This document shows positions 9,145-19,870 of a stretch of DNA of 64,000 bases, piece after piece. The stretch covers positions 62,001 through 126,000 of the forward strand of contig OAPG01000014.1 in NCBI GenBank assembly GCA_900208305.1, in the 5' to 3' direction. The notes beneath the pieces were generated by a model that worked only from the letters and a program-made list of their open reading frames with translations, was not told where the DNA came from and made no database searches. Position 1 is the first letter of the stretch, and each line of letters begins with the position of its first letter. This DNA comes from Melanopsichium pennsylvanicum. Its lineage: Eukaryota; Basidiomycota; Ustilaginomycetes; Ustilaginales. The position numbers and the translations under genes were made by a program.

Positions 9145-10731
9145 ATGTCGCTGACGGACAAGCGCAAAGCTCCTTCCATGAAATCAGTTCCATCCAGCTT
9201 CTCTCTCGCATCCTCTTCAAAGCGCGTCCGCATCAACGAACCATCACGACGACAAGGCAATCAAGACGACATTGACTTTTTTGATGGCGACCCCGAAATC
9301 GAACAAGAGGACCGACGTCGTATACGCAAAGATCTGAAGAGTGGTCGCTTACACGATCGTGGCGGAGATCTTTCGGAAAGCGAATCAGACGACAACGGCG
9401 CTGACCTCTTCAATGAAAATGGGGACGACTCTGACGCAGAGGCAGATGCAGGTTCACATCGCCGAAGGGCGCACAAGAAGCGCAGATCCAACGCTACAGG
9501 TGCAGCTGGTGATGACCAAGATGAGGACATGTTTGACATAGCAGATCAACACGAAGAGCCAGAGGCATCAAATTCCAGTAAGAGAAAGCAAAAGGGCGGC
9601 GACAAGTACCTCAAACTAGGCGAACTCGAAGAAGGTCAAGATTTTGGCTCAAAATGCCGTTCCACGCTCGATGCTGCCGATAACGACGCTGAGCTCCTCA
9701 GAGGGGGAGATAATGGCGACGATGATCTTGATCCTGATCTGGAACTCGAAGACGAAGACGATCAGGACAGCGATGACGATGAAGGGCAAAATCGACAAGC
9801 ATTTATCGATCTGAATGCCCATGCAGAGCGCTCACCACCCATATCACCCGGGGGTACACCACTCACAGTCAACCCTTCGCGCGAGTCAAAATCGAAGAAA
9901 AGACAGAAGCTCAAAGCGCCAAAAGTGACGGCTTTTAACATGAAGGAAGAGATGCAAAGTGGCAGATTTGACGCGGATGGCAATTATCACGAGAACCAGC
10001 GTGATCCACATGCACAGCACGACGTCTGGCTCGCCGGCAATTACTCCAAGTCCAAAATCCTAGAAGCGAGAAAGGCACATCAGAAACGCGATCGGGAAGC
10101 ACAGCAGAAGCAAAAGGCGGCTCAAGATGCAGATGGTGATGAGGACGAGGTGAAAAAGAGGTTGGTCGAGTTCATGCATCGCGGTGAGACAGTCCAACGA
10201 ACTTTGCAGAGATTAGGCAAGGTCTTATCAGAGCACAAGAAAGCAGTCAAGGCGAATCAAGCAGAAGATAGCCAAGTCAACCAAGCATCAGCAGACCTCG
10301 AAGCTGTGACACATCTCTCTTCCGTTCTTATGTCATGCGGACGACTCGACATTTATGATCACTCCTACGAAGCGCTACTCAGTGACGTTCATAAATCGGG
10401 TCTGGTTCGGCAGACATTCGATCCAGCGGCCAAGTTCGATATCCCTGCCACTCCTGTTGCTGCCCCTTCTGAGGACTCGACAGCAGTTCGAGATGGTGGA
10501 CAGTGGGAGTATCGATGGACATCGTCGTATCTGGCAGCAGCGGCACGCGAAGCAGGCACACCTGTGGATCCCGAAATTCAGTTTTTTGGACCGTTCAGTC
10601 TTGCCGATCTCAAGAGTTGGGCTGTGCAGGGTTACTTTGGCGATGCTGGCGAACGCATCTTATTGAGACCAACAGGGTCAAAAGATTCCTGGTTGACATA
10701 CAATGAGGTTGTTGCCTCGAACGGGAAGTAG
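9145..10731 (+). CDS. LIN1: GYF-domain U5 snRNP protein, Lin1/CD2BP2 family
   Basis: A 528-residue protein. The N-terminal three quarters are highly charged and disordered (Asp/Glu-rich tracts at about 85-100 and 190-215, basic patches such as KRKQKGGDK). A conserved block near residues 255-310 (TAFNMKEEMQSGRFDADGNY... then DVWLAGNYSKSKI) is typical of Lin1/CD2BP2. The C-terminal GYF domain spans about 450-525: WEYRW, FFGPFSLADLKSWAVQGYF, WLTYNEV, matching the W-x-Y-x(6,11)-GPF-x4-M-x2-W-x3-GYF signature apart from Leu for Met. Homologues are nuclear, bind proline-rich ligands and associate with the U5 snRNP (Prp6/Prp8). There is one exon with ATG at 9145. It is divergent from GCN2 and convergent with the small gene at 10794-10998. 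Confidence 0.93.
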   Translation: MSLTDKRKAPSMKSVPSSFSLASSSKRVRINEPSRRQGNQDDIDFFDGDPEIEQEDRRRIRKDLKSGRLHDRGGDLSESESDDNGADLFNENGDDSDAEADAGSHRRRAHKKRRSNATGAAGDDQDEDMFDIADQHEEPEASNSSKRKQKGGDKYLKLGELEEGQDFGSKCRSTLDAADNDAELLRGGDNGDDDLDPDLELEDEDDQDSDDDEGQNRQAFIDLNAHAERSPPISPGGTPLTVNPSRESKSKKRQKLKAPKVTAFNMKEEMQSGRFDADGNYHENQRDPHAQHDVWLAGNYSKSKILEARKAHQKRDREAQQKQKAAQDADGDEDEVKKRLVEFMHRGETVQRTLQRLGKVLSEHKKAVKANQAEDSQVNQASADLEAVTHLSSVLMSCGRLDIYDHSYEALLSDVHKSGLVRQTFDPAAKFDIPATPVAAPSEDSTAVRDGGQWEYRWTSSYLAAAAREAGTPVDPEIQFFGPFSLADLKSWAVQGYFGDAGERILLRPTGSKDSWLTYNEVVASNGK

Positions 10732-10793
10732 TTCAACATCCTTAACAATCATCGAACATATCTGATTGGATGTTTTTGCGTCTTGTGATCAGT

Positions 10794-10998
10794 CTAATTT
10801 GAAGTAGAGGAAGTAGCAATTCCAGCTTCAATCCTTTCTTCAGCCTTTTGGTTCGCTCGTGCGTCGGCGTTGAGAGTGGTGGTTTGTTCTTGTGTCTGTT
10901 TTCTCAAATTTGACATTTTTGCTCGATCCCTCTTCGTGCTTCTGCAGTGCAGTTAGAGCGGCCTTCAGCTCCACAATTTGGGCAGAAGGCATGCTCAT
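10794..10998 (-). CDS. Very small coiled-coil protein gene, reading frame interrupted by one base
   Basis: Two overlapping minus-strand frames together give a coherent small helical protein of about 67 residues. The first frame starts at an ATG at 10998 (a second ATG at 10992) and runs MSMPSAQIVELKAALTALQK, then HEE. The second continues DRAKMSNLRKQTQEQTTTLN and then AEERIEAGI, ending at TAG (10794-10796). They are joined only if one base is discounted near the GGG at 10928-10930; the span of 205 nt is 68 codons plus one base. Heptad-like spacing of hydrophobics continues across the junction, which favours a true gene with an assembly indel, a recent frameshift, or a splice I cannot place. 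The stop lies 63 bp from the stop of Lin1 on the other strand. I do not recognise the family. Confidence 0.4.
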
Positions 10999-11652
10999 TT
11001 TGTGGCTTCATGATCTCCGAGCTGGAAATCAAGGAGAATCTGGTGTGTTTATTACAAAACACAAGGTTTGAGGGTTTCTAGAACCTGTTAGGACCCCGCC
11101 TTGGCGCACCTGATCCAAGGAGGAGCTATTACCAATTGCACCTGGCAACTCCACATCTCCTGTGCATACTGCAGGAATCCTGCCGTGTCCACGTGACCTG
11201 CGCGGTTAGTGCTGCAGCCCCCTAACCTTCCCCCAACCTCCAGCACCCATCTTCCTGAAGGTTGTCAATTGTATCATATAGCTATATCACCCATAGGGGA
11301 GAACCGCTCAATACAAGTAGACTATTCCTGATCACCATCATTGTGTAGATACCTCTCATGCAAACTCTCACCTTTCTGTGCCAAGCCACCCAGCATCCCT
11401 ACGCACTGGCGGTACAAGAGCCTTGGTCCATTCTAACACCTGTATTATGGCACTTTTTGCTGCTTTACATGTTCATTTTCATTTTACCGTCAAAATGCTG
11501 ATCCTTCAACACAATTCAAAAGCCATCTATCTCCTGGACTAGCTTTCGCAAACTTGAATGGTAGCAAAGTGACTGATTATCGGGAAATTTAGAAAAGTAT
11601 TACTGGTTGGAGATGATGAAAGAAACAAATTTTTTTGGAAAAGAAAAGCACG
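10999..11652. other. Intergenic between the small gene and RasGAP
   Basis: About 650 bp with no gene I can support and no recognisable structural RNA. It lies 3' of the RasGAP gene and 5' of the small coiled-coil gene, so it should contain the promoter of the latter. Confidence 0.5.
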
Positions 11653-14600
11653 TCATGGCTTCCACCATTTCTTCTTCTTCTGACCAGATTCGGCCTTATG
11701 GCCTGCTGCATTGCCATTTCTCGCCATCCCCATCGTTACAGTTGGCATCGATGCGGAAGGAGGCAGTGAAGCTCGAGTCTGAGCATGCGCATCTTCCATT
11801 ACTGACTCAAAACCATCTGAGCTCTCGCGCATCTCGTACTGCGTACTGTTCTTGCGATCCGCAAGAGGTTTCGGCAGCGAGTAGTTGCGTGGCGCCCTTA
11901 GATGATCTGATGAATGCCGTCGGTTGGCTTTTATATCATTCCGAGACTCGTTTGCGGATATTGCTGGGGGGCAATGCTTGCCCGAAACTGTAGTGAAGGG
12001 AGCTCGCGAGCCAAGTCTGTGAGCTGACATGCGAGCTTCTGAGTCTGCTTCATCGACTACTTTAGGGATGCGTCGAGTGGTGGCGGTAGAAGACATGGTG
12101 AAGCTCGGCTGCTGTGATGTTGGAGTAGCAAGATCGAGCGATTGACGCACGCTTCTGGAGAGAGGCGGGCCCAAAGTAGTCGCTGGTGAACGCTGAGGAT
12201 AGACGGGTACGAAGCTGGAACCGTCAGCTTCAAGCAACGCAACCATCGGCTTGATTGCCACGGCTGGCGCCTGTTCGTCTGTATCTGTCACAATCTCTGC
12301 TGAACCGAAATGCCTCGCGCCCGGTAGTTCAGAAACATCGGCGGCGGCAGTAGAAATTGTAGCAGCAGCAGCCGCTTCTTCTGCCTGGAGCATCCGGTAC
12401 GCTTGACGCAGCTCGTCGTCCGAGCCATGCTCATCTTCCTCGCCTTGGCGCACAAAGGGGTGACGAGACGACGTTGCAGACAACAAATCCGTAGCACGAG
12501 CAGAGACGGAGTGTCGATGCGTCATAGTTATGGCCTCCCTCATTTCGCTCGTTCTTCTTCCAAGCGCAATTGTGCTATCCGTAGCCTGCGATGGCCTTCG
12601 GCCGGAGCGAGGAAGGCCAAAACTTTTTCTGCGAGCGCCTCGAAGCGAGCTTTCGTTCCATGGGTCGTCGTTATCAGCCCGTGCGTCCGTCATCCTCGAA
12701 CGCGCATTCGAGGCACTGACCGTTGCTCGTCGGCTTCGAGCTCTGCTCGGCGACGATCTCGGCGAGGCATCCCCATCTCTGCCGACGACAGTGACAAAGC
12801 TCGACGGCGAGGACGAAAAGGATCCAACAGATGCATCCGCTGCGTGGTATGGCATGGCTGCGGCTCGTTGTAGCCGTTCAAATGGGATGGGTCGAGGGTC
12901 ATACCCTGCTTGTTCGATGCACGTGCCCGCCGCCTCCTCGATGCGACAGCAGATCTGGACGAATTCTCGAGCTTTCTGCTTCGGGTCTGGCCTGCTTGCC
13001 GAATCTTGCTTGATCGCAAAATCGTCGTCACCGCCAGGGACTAGGGCGTCGTTGTATAAATCTGCATCGCGATTTCCTGCAGCATCTGCCACAAAGCAAA
13101 TAAACGAGGAAAGCGCTTGCGCCTGATCAAGCATGTACGGACCTTTTGGGATCGCCTCACGGTGGATGCGCGACAGCGACGTATTCAACTTGCGCTGTAC
13201 TGCGGCTTGCAGATCAGCATCGTCTTCCATCCGAATGCCGAGGAATTGCGAAGGTGCAGCTGTAGGAGGCTCCGTCGAAACTACGCTGATGTAATCGTCG
13301 TAAGCCGACGAGTATGTTCGGAGCAGATCGTTTAGCGGAACCAGCTCCCAATCCTTGTCCTTGTCAAATGCTGTCTTCTTGCTGGCCAAAGCGAGCAGGA
13401 CCTTGCTGAGCAGCAGCAACTTGCGTTGCGCGTTTCGTCCTGGTTGCGACGGTGTAAGACCGTACAGCTGAGGAGCATTGAGGGCGGCACAGAACAAGCG
13501 AAGAAACACGAAGGCACCTACACCCTGGATACCTGGTCGTGTAGACTTGGAACTGCGGTACCGCTCGTTGACCTTGCATCGGATCTGGTGAAGCACTGTA
13601 CGAAGGTCGGGAGGGCAGCTGTGTCGTTGGCGGTAGATGTTCTGCCACATGGTCTCGCTGAGCTTACGCAGAGAGCTGGTGGTCATAGGGCCGTCCGGGA
13701 TCGCATCGATAGCATTAGCTGGAAGCAACGGTGGCGAGCGGATGGAAGCGTTAGAATCGAAATGGCCTTCGCCGCCGCCTCCGGAACCGGTGCTAGCGAT
13801 CGAGGTGGCGGTATCAGGGCGAGCAGGAGCGTTGGGGATGTGACAGATCTTGCGAACGGTTGGCCCGAGGCAGTCATCCAACCAAGACCGAGCCTGTAAC
13901 CTCTGAAAGTGATCGACGGAGCGCGACAGGAGCGTATTTGCGCGGAAGAGCAGCTCGGGTTCCATCTTTTCACCCCAATTGACGCTCTCGGACTCGATGA
14001 GCGACGATATACGCTCGGCAATGGTCCCAGAAGCAGCAAAGATGCGGATGAGGTGCGAAACGATCCTGTCTTCGCGCATCGTAGTTGAGAGCTCCTTGAC
14101 CATCTCAGCAGCGTCATCGCTGTGGAGCCTGGTGTAAACCTCTTCATACATGCTGAGCGGCATGATGGCACCTTCGTACAGGCGAATGGTCAGGCTGAGT
14201 TCGCCAACCACGCCGCGGTGGAAAGTTGTAGGGACGCGGCCATCGTCTTCATGGGCCGGAGACAGTGACGGAAAAGTGGAGGCAGACCAGACGGGGAACC
14301 GACCATCAACATCTTCGTTCCTGCGCAGAGTTTCGATGGGGATCTCAACGAGTCCCAGGAGGATGTACTTGATAGCAGACTGCGACGGTGAGCCAGCTAG
14401 CGAGCCGCCCGCTTTCTGTGTAGGATAGAGCACCTCGATGATCAACGACTTGGCGTTCCCGACATCCTTGAGCTGGAACTTATCCACCGCGAAGGCATTT
14501 GCACCAGTATGTGATAAACTTGTACGAGCAACGAGTTCGCCATCCAGTCGAACCCGGCAATAGCGGTCGAAGCGAGCCTTTTCGAAGCGGTCCTTGTCGT

Positions 14601-16896
14601 CGCGTCGCTGTGCTTGTGCTGAGGCACGCAATGCTGCTGCGAAGCTCGAGTTCCCGCTGATACTCGTGTTGATGCTAGGGGCGTTGCCGCTGACAGATTG
14701 AGTGACATTTGCAAAGCGGCTCGCACCCGAGTGCCCGCTGACAGGACCAGAAATGTGCTCGCCATTGGAGCTAGCCTCGTCGCCCGCGATAGACTGACTG
14801 TCGTACTGTGAAGCAGCACGCGATGCAGGGCGGCTGAAGCCGCTACCCGCATTGTCATCCAAGTCGTGCTGGGCACGGATGCTGCTGACAGAGGGCTTGG
14901 CGTTGTGGCGCAAACGAGACGCAGGTCGCGATGGAGGGCATGAACCGGCTCGCGATGAGCCTGATAGGGCATCCTCGGTTAGTGCTTCCGATCCTGGCGA
15001 GTCGTCTTGGTCACCGGACCTCATAGAATTCAATTGATAAGACAGGGAACGAGGGGCCTCGCTGGAAGTTGACATGTTTCCTGCGGTTGAGCTCGTAGGC
15101 GAGGATGGATATTGGCCTTGCTTGAGTGGACGATTGCCAGGAGTTGTGGGCGGCGTCGACGGCAATTCCGGTCCTGTATCGCCCAACTCTGCGGGCCACT
15201 TTGGCATGATGCTCTTGGCGTCCGAGATGGTGATGTCGAGCTGTCGGAAGAAGCGATGTGTGCCGCCTACGTCAATCGTGGCAGCTGAACCGTAGATCTC
15301 GGGTTGAGCATAAATATGAAGCAGTGCTTTGACGTACTGGAGTTGCTCTTCGTTTGTGAACTCGACAAAGATGGTGTCGGAACGTTGACTTTTCCCGTTG
15401 CTCAACGCTGCTGCCTCCTGCTTGCGTGTGGTAATTGAAACTTCCGTCTTGCCTCGCGACTGTCGAGGGTGGATGGCTAGGACATGGGGCCTGCCAAAGA
15501 GCGAATCGTCAACGCTCCTGACGTCAGAAGTGAATAAGGCGTTACAGTTGAGCGTGTGTGTGAGCGCATGTGCTTCACCAAAAATGGCAAGGCTGCCATT
15601 TTCACGGAAGAGAAGGATGGCTCGTTTCCATTGACCAAGTGGACCAACAGAGGAAGAGGGTGAGTTGAGACGACCTTTGCTTGACTTGTCACGCAGCCAG
15701 GACGCTCCACCGGAACGGAAGCCGAAAGAGGCACGCTCGAACAAGATTTCGTGACCCGGCTCGGATGAATGAGATTGGGATGATGAAGTGCGCATGGAGA
15801 GCTTCTGCTTGACGTTGGCAGCATCGCGAAACAATGGAGCTTTGGCCAAAGTGGAGGATGAGTTCTTTGATGTAGAAGGCCACCATAACAAGACGTTGAT
15901 GGACACTTCGGCGTCACCAGCTGTGGCGGCACGAGAGGAATCAAAGATGGAGCCGGATCCGGAGCGAAGCCTCGTGAAACTTGCATCGCGACGCGCAGAA
16001 AAGGAAGAAGGGGGAGGGCTAGGATCGAAAGTGGTGATGTTATACCTCATATCGGTGACAGCAACAGGCGACGCAGCCTGGAAGCTTTGCGAATCCGAAG
16101 AACGAGAGCTGGCGAAGTTCAGCGTGGCTGATGAAGAAGAGGAGGGTATCGGTACGGCCGAATGCGACGAAGGCAAATTCTTCGTATAGGATGAGTAGTC
16201 GGACGGAGACTGCGACTGCAAGTGTTGGCTATGCGAGCTCGAAATGGAAGATGTTGACGATAGCTTAGGTTGGGTATAGGACGATCTAGGGTCGTCTGAG
16301 GTATGTGCCTGTATCGAATTGGAGTGCAGAGTAGGGTGAGGTGGGGTACTTTCATATGTTTGGGTTGAGTCGATTCCTTTCGAAACCGCTTGAGCGTCCA
16401 GAGGTGTCGGAGATGAGGGATGGGAAGAGGAGAATGGGAGGTGGTTGATAGGAGAGATGACAGAAGGCGAAGATGAATAAGCGACACGCTCGCTTTGGCC
16501 GAGATGATGATTGTGCGGCTGCGAAGGGAGCATGCCTGTTGGCAGTTCGGTCAGATTTTGAGAAGCGTGCGATAGTGAGGAGGAGGCCAAAGCAGAAGCA
16601 GAAGCCGCATGTGAAGTGGCCTGCAAATGTGGACGATCCAAGCTTGTGCGCTTTGACCGCCTGTCCGCATGTTTGCCGTGTTTGCCGACGAGTTCAACTC
16701 TTTCAGTTCCAATATGATTGACAGAGGAGATGGTTTTTGATGAAGGGTTTGTCGGAGCAGAGTGTATACTGTCAGGGATTCTTTGAGAATGAGCTGGTTG
16801 AGGCATGGAAGCGGAAGATGCGGTCGAGGTGGTGAAAGCTTTGGCGATTGGTTGTTGCAGATTGAGTTCAGGCCAAAAGGGGTGAGCTCCACTCAT
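11653..16896 (-). CDS. Ras GTPase-activating protein with PH, C2 and RasGAP domains (Bud2/SynGAP-like)
   Basis: A 1747-residue protein from the ATG at 16896; the frame opens 24 nt earlier, but with TTG. The first 400 residues are Ser/Pro/His-rich and disordered. About 415-535 resembles a PH domain (WKRAILLFRENGSLAIFG to LQYVKALLHIY). About 770-905 is C2-like (RFDRYCRVRLDGELVARTS to GELSLTIRLYEGA). The RasGAP domain covers about 920-1200: LLFRANTLLSRSVD provides the arginine finger (near 982), and FVFLRLFCAALNAPQLYGL is the FLR-x(3)-PA-type signature (near 1128). The tail is disordered and ends in a Lys/Trp-rich patch (KKKKWWKP). PH-C2-RasGAP is the order in SynGAP/RASAL proteins and in yeast Bud2, so the likely role is turning off a Ras or Rap/Rsr1-type GTPase at the cortex. 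Which GTPase it targets is inferred. Confidence 0.88.
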   Translation of the reverse strand: MSGAHPFWPELNLQQPIAKAFTTSTASSASMPQPAHSQRIPDSIHSAPTNPSSKTISSVNHIGTERVELVGKHGKHADRRSKRTSLDRPHLQATSHAASASALASSSLSHASQNLTELPTGMLPSQPHNHHLGQSERVAYSSSPSVISPINHLPFSSSHPSSPTPLDAQAVSKGIDSTQTYESTPPHPTLHSNSIQAHTSDDPRSSYTQPKLSSTSSISSSHSQHLQSQSPSDYSSYTKNLPSSHSAVPIPSSSSSATLNFASSRSSDSQSFQAASPVAVTDMRYNITTFDPSPPPSSFSARRDASFTRLRSGSGSIFDSSRAATAGDAEVSINVLLWWPSTSKNSSSTLAKAPLFRDAANVKQKLSMRTSSSQSHSSEPGHEILFERASFGFRSGGASWLRDKSSKGRLNSPSSSVGPLGQWKRAILLFRENGSLAIFGEAHALTHTLNCNALFTSDVRSVDDSLFGRPHVLAIHPRQSRGKTEVSITTRKQEAAALSNGKSQRSDTIFVEFTNEEQLQYVKALLHIYAQPEIYGSAATIDVGGTHRFFRQLDITISDAKSIMPKWPAELGDTGPELPSTPPTTPGNRPLKQGQYPSSPTSSTAGNMSTSSEAPRSLSYQLNSMRSGDQDDSPGSEALTEDALSGSSRAGSCPPSRPASRLRHNAKPSVSSIRAQHDLDDNAGSGFSRPASRAASQYDSQSIAGDEASSNGEHISGPVSGHSGASRFANVTQSVSGNAPSINTSISGNSSFAAALRASAQAQRRDDKDRFEKARFDRYCRVRLDGELVARTSLSHTGANAFAVDKFQLKDVGNAKSLIIEVLYPTQKAGGSLAGSPSQSAIKYILLGLVEIPIETLRRNEDVDGRFPVWSASTFPSLSPAHEDDGRVPTTFHRGVVGELSLTIRLYEGAIMPLSMYEEVYTRLHSDDAAEMVKELSTTMREDRIVSHLIRIFAASGTIAERISSLIESESVNWGEKMEPELLFRANTLLSRSVDHFQRLQARSWLDDCLGPTVRKICHIPNAPARPDTATSIASTGSGGGGEGHFDSNASIRSPPLLPANAIDAIPDGPMTTSSLRKLSETMWQNIYRQRHSCPPDLRTVLHQIRCKVNERYRSSKSTRPGIQGVGAFVFLRLFCAALNAPQLYGLTPSQPGRNAQRKLLLLSKVLLALASKKTAFDKDKDWELVPLNDLLRTYSSAYDDYISVVSTEPPTAAPSQFLGIRMEDDADLQAAVQRKLNTSLSRIHREAIPKGPYMLDQAQALSSFICFVADAAGNRDADLYNDALVPGGDDDFAIKQDSASRPDPKQKAREFVQICCRIEEAAGTCIEQAGYDPRPIPFERLQRAAAMPYHAADASVGSFSSSPSSFVTVVGRDGDASPRSSPSRARSRRATVSASNARSRMTDARADNDDPWNESSLRGARRKSFGLPRSGRRPSQATDSTIALGRRTSEMREAITMTHRHSVSARATDLLSATSSRHPFVRQGEEDEHGSDDELRQAYRMLQAEEAAAAATISTAAADVSELPGARHFGSAEIVTDTDEQAPAVAIKPMVALLEADGSSFVPVYPQRSPATTLGPPLSRSVRQSLDLATPTSQQPSFTMSSTATTRRIPKVVDEADSEARMSAHRLGSRAPFTTVSGKHCPPAISANESRNDIKANRRHSSDHLRAPRNYSLPKPLADRKNSTQYEMRESSDGFESVMEDAHAQTRASLPPSASMPTVTMGMARNGNAAGHKAESGQKKKKWWKP

Positions 16897-18796
16897 TTTT
16901 TGAACAGCAGGATGAGTCAATCAGCTGGACTTGCACGCCCAGACGAATCGAAGAAGTTGCACTCGCTCTGGGAGGAGACTATGCTTGTAGGGGTGTGTGT
17001 ACTGGCGGTTGAGACGCTAGCGGGATGCGAGCTGCTTGTAGCTCAGCATGAAGCGTTTGTTTGTTGTGATGCGAGGTTGTCAAAGATGCAGGGGCTAAAG
17101 AGCACCTTGTGGCGGAGACTGACACAGTGATGCCAAAAGGGATGGAGCGTGTGGGCGGGTATGTGGCAGCTGGAGAAGAGCTTGCCGAGAGCGCTCTTAG
17201 CGACAAGAAGCTTTGAATGGTTTGAGACGATTCGGAAGAGCGCGATCTTAGCTCTTTGCTTGGAGATGAGCTTGTTGTCACTTTGTCTCCGAGTGACACA
17301 GACAGGCTGATGCCGCTTAAGCTAGTGGGGGCGTGATCGCGGAAAACTGGGCAGCGTTTCGTGGTGCTTGAGCGCGGGGAGAGGGGGGCGGTGGGGGGAT
17401 GGGGGTCAAAGCGCAACGTGCAGCTGGTTGTACGGCATTTGGCGAGCTTTTGGTCTTGGGGCTCGGGTTGAGAAGCAACGGAATCAGAAGCAGGCGGCAA
17501 AGCGTGAAGGTGCAGATGAAGTCATTGGCGTGGGGAACGTAAGACAGAAGAAAGTTGATGCGGCCAGCTATCTCCGAAAAGGAATAAGATGCAACAAAGA
17601 GCGGCTTTAGTGAGCCAAGCAATCAAGATGTGTACCTCGAGCTTTCGACATGCAGCTGTTAGCAGATGCGAAGATGGTGACAGCTTTGCAGCAGTGGTGA
17701 GGCTGTGCTGTGTTGTGCTATGTTGTACTGTATGCTGCTATTGAGCAATTGTAGAGGACCTATGCTGTCGTAACGAACTCGAGTTTGGGGTAGGATATGA
17801 AAGGGTCTTAGTGCGAAAGAAGATGATTTAGGCAGGGTGTTTGTGATAGTCTTGCGACGCTTGTGACTATAGACTGGACACAAATGTCTATGAAAGCGGC
17901 AATCTCGTAGTCGGAATCAACCAATATACTCTATAAAATTGGATTAATAATTTAGATTAAGAATCAAGGTCGACTTTGTTTAAGCGCTCGCTACATTTGT
18001 CTCAGTCCAAGTTTGAGTCTGTCTGATCCATGCATACAGTATCAATTTATTTTACTGTACTTAACATCCCAAATCCAATGTTTTTCCTCATCTTGAGTTC
18101 ATCTCTTTTCTCTTTCTTCGTTCCCAAAATTTGTTTGGTTTTGCGGGGCAGGAAAAGCGGCTGATGAAGCGCCACTTTTTTTTTTCTTTTTTTTTTTTTT
18201 TTGGTCGCGCAGATCTCAGTCGTTGTCATGTCCAGCTGAATTCATGCCCAGCAAGCAAGAATAGCTACAGAATCTGTCGTTTCATGGTCATCACATCTTG
18301 GCAGTCCTTTGAACTCGTCTGGTCTCACACAGTCACCATCACACACAATGACCAATCAACTCGCATACCATCATTCGAGCAACCATGCAAATTCTAGAGA
18401 AGCAAGATTGGATTTTTTTTTTCGCTTGGGTGCGTGCTTGTGTGTGTGGGTGTGCATGTAATGCGCAAGGGGAATGACATGGGAAGAACAATTACACAAC
18501 GTCCCGACACCAGGACGTCAAAGGGGTGAGACATGTCAAAACAAGCTAGCGAATGACTTGATGGCATGACGACCGCAGAGGTTTGATTTAGTTTTGTTTT
18601 TTTAACATCACAAAACCCTCCGGGAACTTTTTGGGGTTGATGGAGAAAATGCTACATGTCAAAGACTGACCATGCTGGCAAAAGGGAGGCAAACAAAGGC
18701 ATGCTGACTGGAATTGGCTCCGTATGGATAGGATTGTATGGATAGGATGAAGAAAACAAGATGCGAGAGGAATGGGATCGATCTGAGGCGAAACGC
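16897..18796. other. Intergenic: RasGAP promoter and eS7 3' side
   Basis: About 1.9 kb without a supportable gene. Two Ser/Pro-rich frames on the minus strand (16979-17500 and 17317-17622) open only with TTG and resemble nothing, so I treat the stretch as promoter/leader DNA of RasGAP. A T-rich run lies at 18176-18202. TACTGTA/TACAGTA elements occur at 17726, 18035 and 18053. Confidence 0.5.
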
Positions 18797-19870
18797 TTAG
18801 TTGTCCGAGGAGAACATGAAGGTAACGTCACGGCCAGTGAGCTTCTTGTAGACCGACGAGAACGAGTCGAGCTTGTACTCGAGCGAAGTGGCGTCCTTGG
18901 AGTCGAGGAAACACTTGATGAGGCGCGAGCCGTCGGTGGCAACACGCGTGCGCTTGCCAGTGATCTCGGAGGGGTAAACAAGGTCCTCGAGGATCGACTC
19001 GTGCACAGCGGTGAGGGTGCGCGAGTGAGGTCGGGGCTGCTGGTTACGGTTCTTACGGCTGGGTTTGCCAAGGATGCGGCGCTGTCCAACGAAAACAACG
19101 TGACGGTCCGAGAACTTCTTCTCGAGCTCACGGGTGAGACTGTGCAAACCGAAATCAATAAGCCAAAGTAGACAAGTAACAGCTATCAGTAAGTTGTGCC
19201 GATCGCTAAATAAAGTCGACAGTATCAAACCACAATGAGCAGCAGAATGACCGCAACGGAAGTTCAAGCTGACTTTTCAAAACGTGATTCCTCCTCGCCG
19301 AATTAATCACTTTGCGCTGGTGTACTTCTTGCCAACGTCGGATCTTCCATCATTTAGGCAAGAAACCAAGTCGACCTTGTTTCGGAATGTGATCCTATCA
19401 AACCTGCCTGTCCCAGTCATTCTTTGCAGTATCACCTGAACTTCGGCCCGTCCGATCTTTTTCCCAACTATCACTATGAGCCAAGTGTGTTGTCTGCTCC
19501 TGTGTGCGTTAAGTACCGCACAAATTTCCTCGTCTGACTTTGGTGTTGGGTCTTTCTGCTGCTGCTGCTGCTGCTGCTGCTGATGCTGCATGTGGTGGTT
19601 ATTGTTGTTCGCGTCGGATGCTTACCGCTGCTGGATCTTGTGGAAAGCCTTGAGCTGGGGCATGGGCACAAAAATGACGATAGCCTTCTTGCCTCCCTTG
19701 ACTTCGAGCTCCTTGGCGCACGAGATTTGAAGGGGTCGCAGCTCGGCCTTGAGCTCAGAGACGTTGGATTCAAGGTCAAGCAGTGCCTGAGCGACAACGG
19801 TCTCAACCTCAGAGGCGGGGCCGGTGGGGGCGTTGGCCGTGCGGAAGATCTTCTGCTGGACGGAAGCCAT
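18797..19870 (-). CDS. RPS7: 40S ribosomal protein eS7, two exons
   Basis: Exon 1 runs from 19870 to 19626 and exon 2 from 19139 to 18797, giving 588 nt and 195 residues, the usual eS7 length. The intron (19625-19140, 486 nt) starts GTAAGC and ends GCACAG; joining restores [15 protein letters not shown] exactly as in eS7 of other eukaryotes. Diagnostic blocks are [51 protein letters not shown] and [12 protein letters not shown]. eS7 sits in the small-subunit body and is needed for 18S maturation. The intron contains nine CTG units (19556-19582). A further 5'-UTR intron is likely: on the minus strand a GTAAGT donor starts at 20667 and an acceptor (GAAAACAG) ends at 19893, just before the ATG; that one is inferred. 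The gene is head to head with eS1. Confidence 0.95.
19556..19582. repeat. (CTG)9 trinucleotide repeat inside the eS7 intron
   Basis: Nine perfect CTG units on the + strand (CAG on the transcribed strand of eS7). They lie wholly in the intron, 43 nt from the donor site, and are therefore not translated in the spliced mRNA. Confidence 0.95.

Noticed and set aside
16979..17622. Ser/Pro-rich frames upstream of RasGAP as a possible first exon
   Set aside because: They open with TTG only, and I found no convincing donor/acceptor pair that joins them in frame to the RasGAP ATG.
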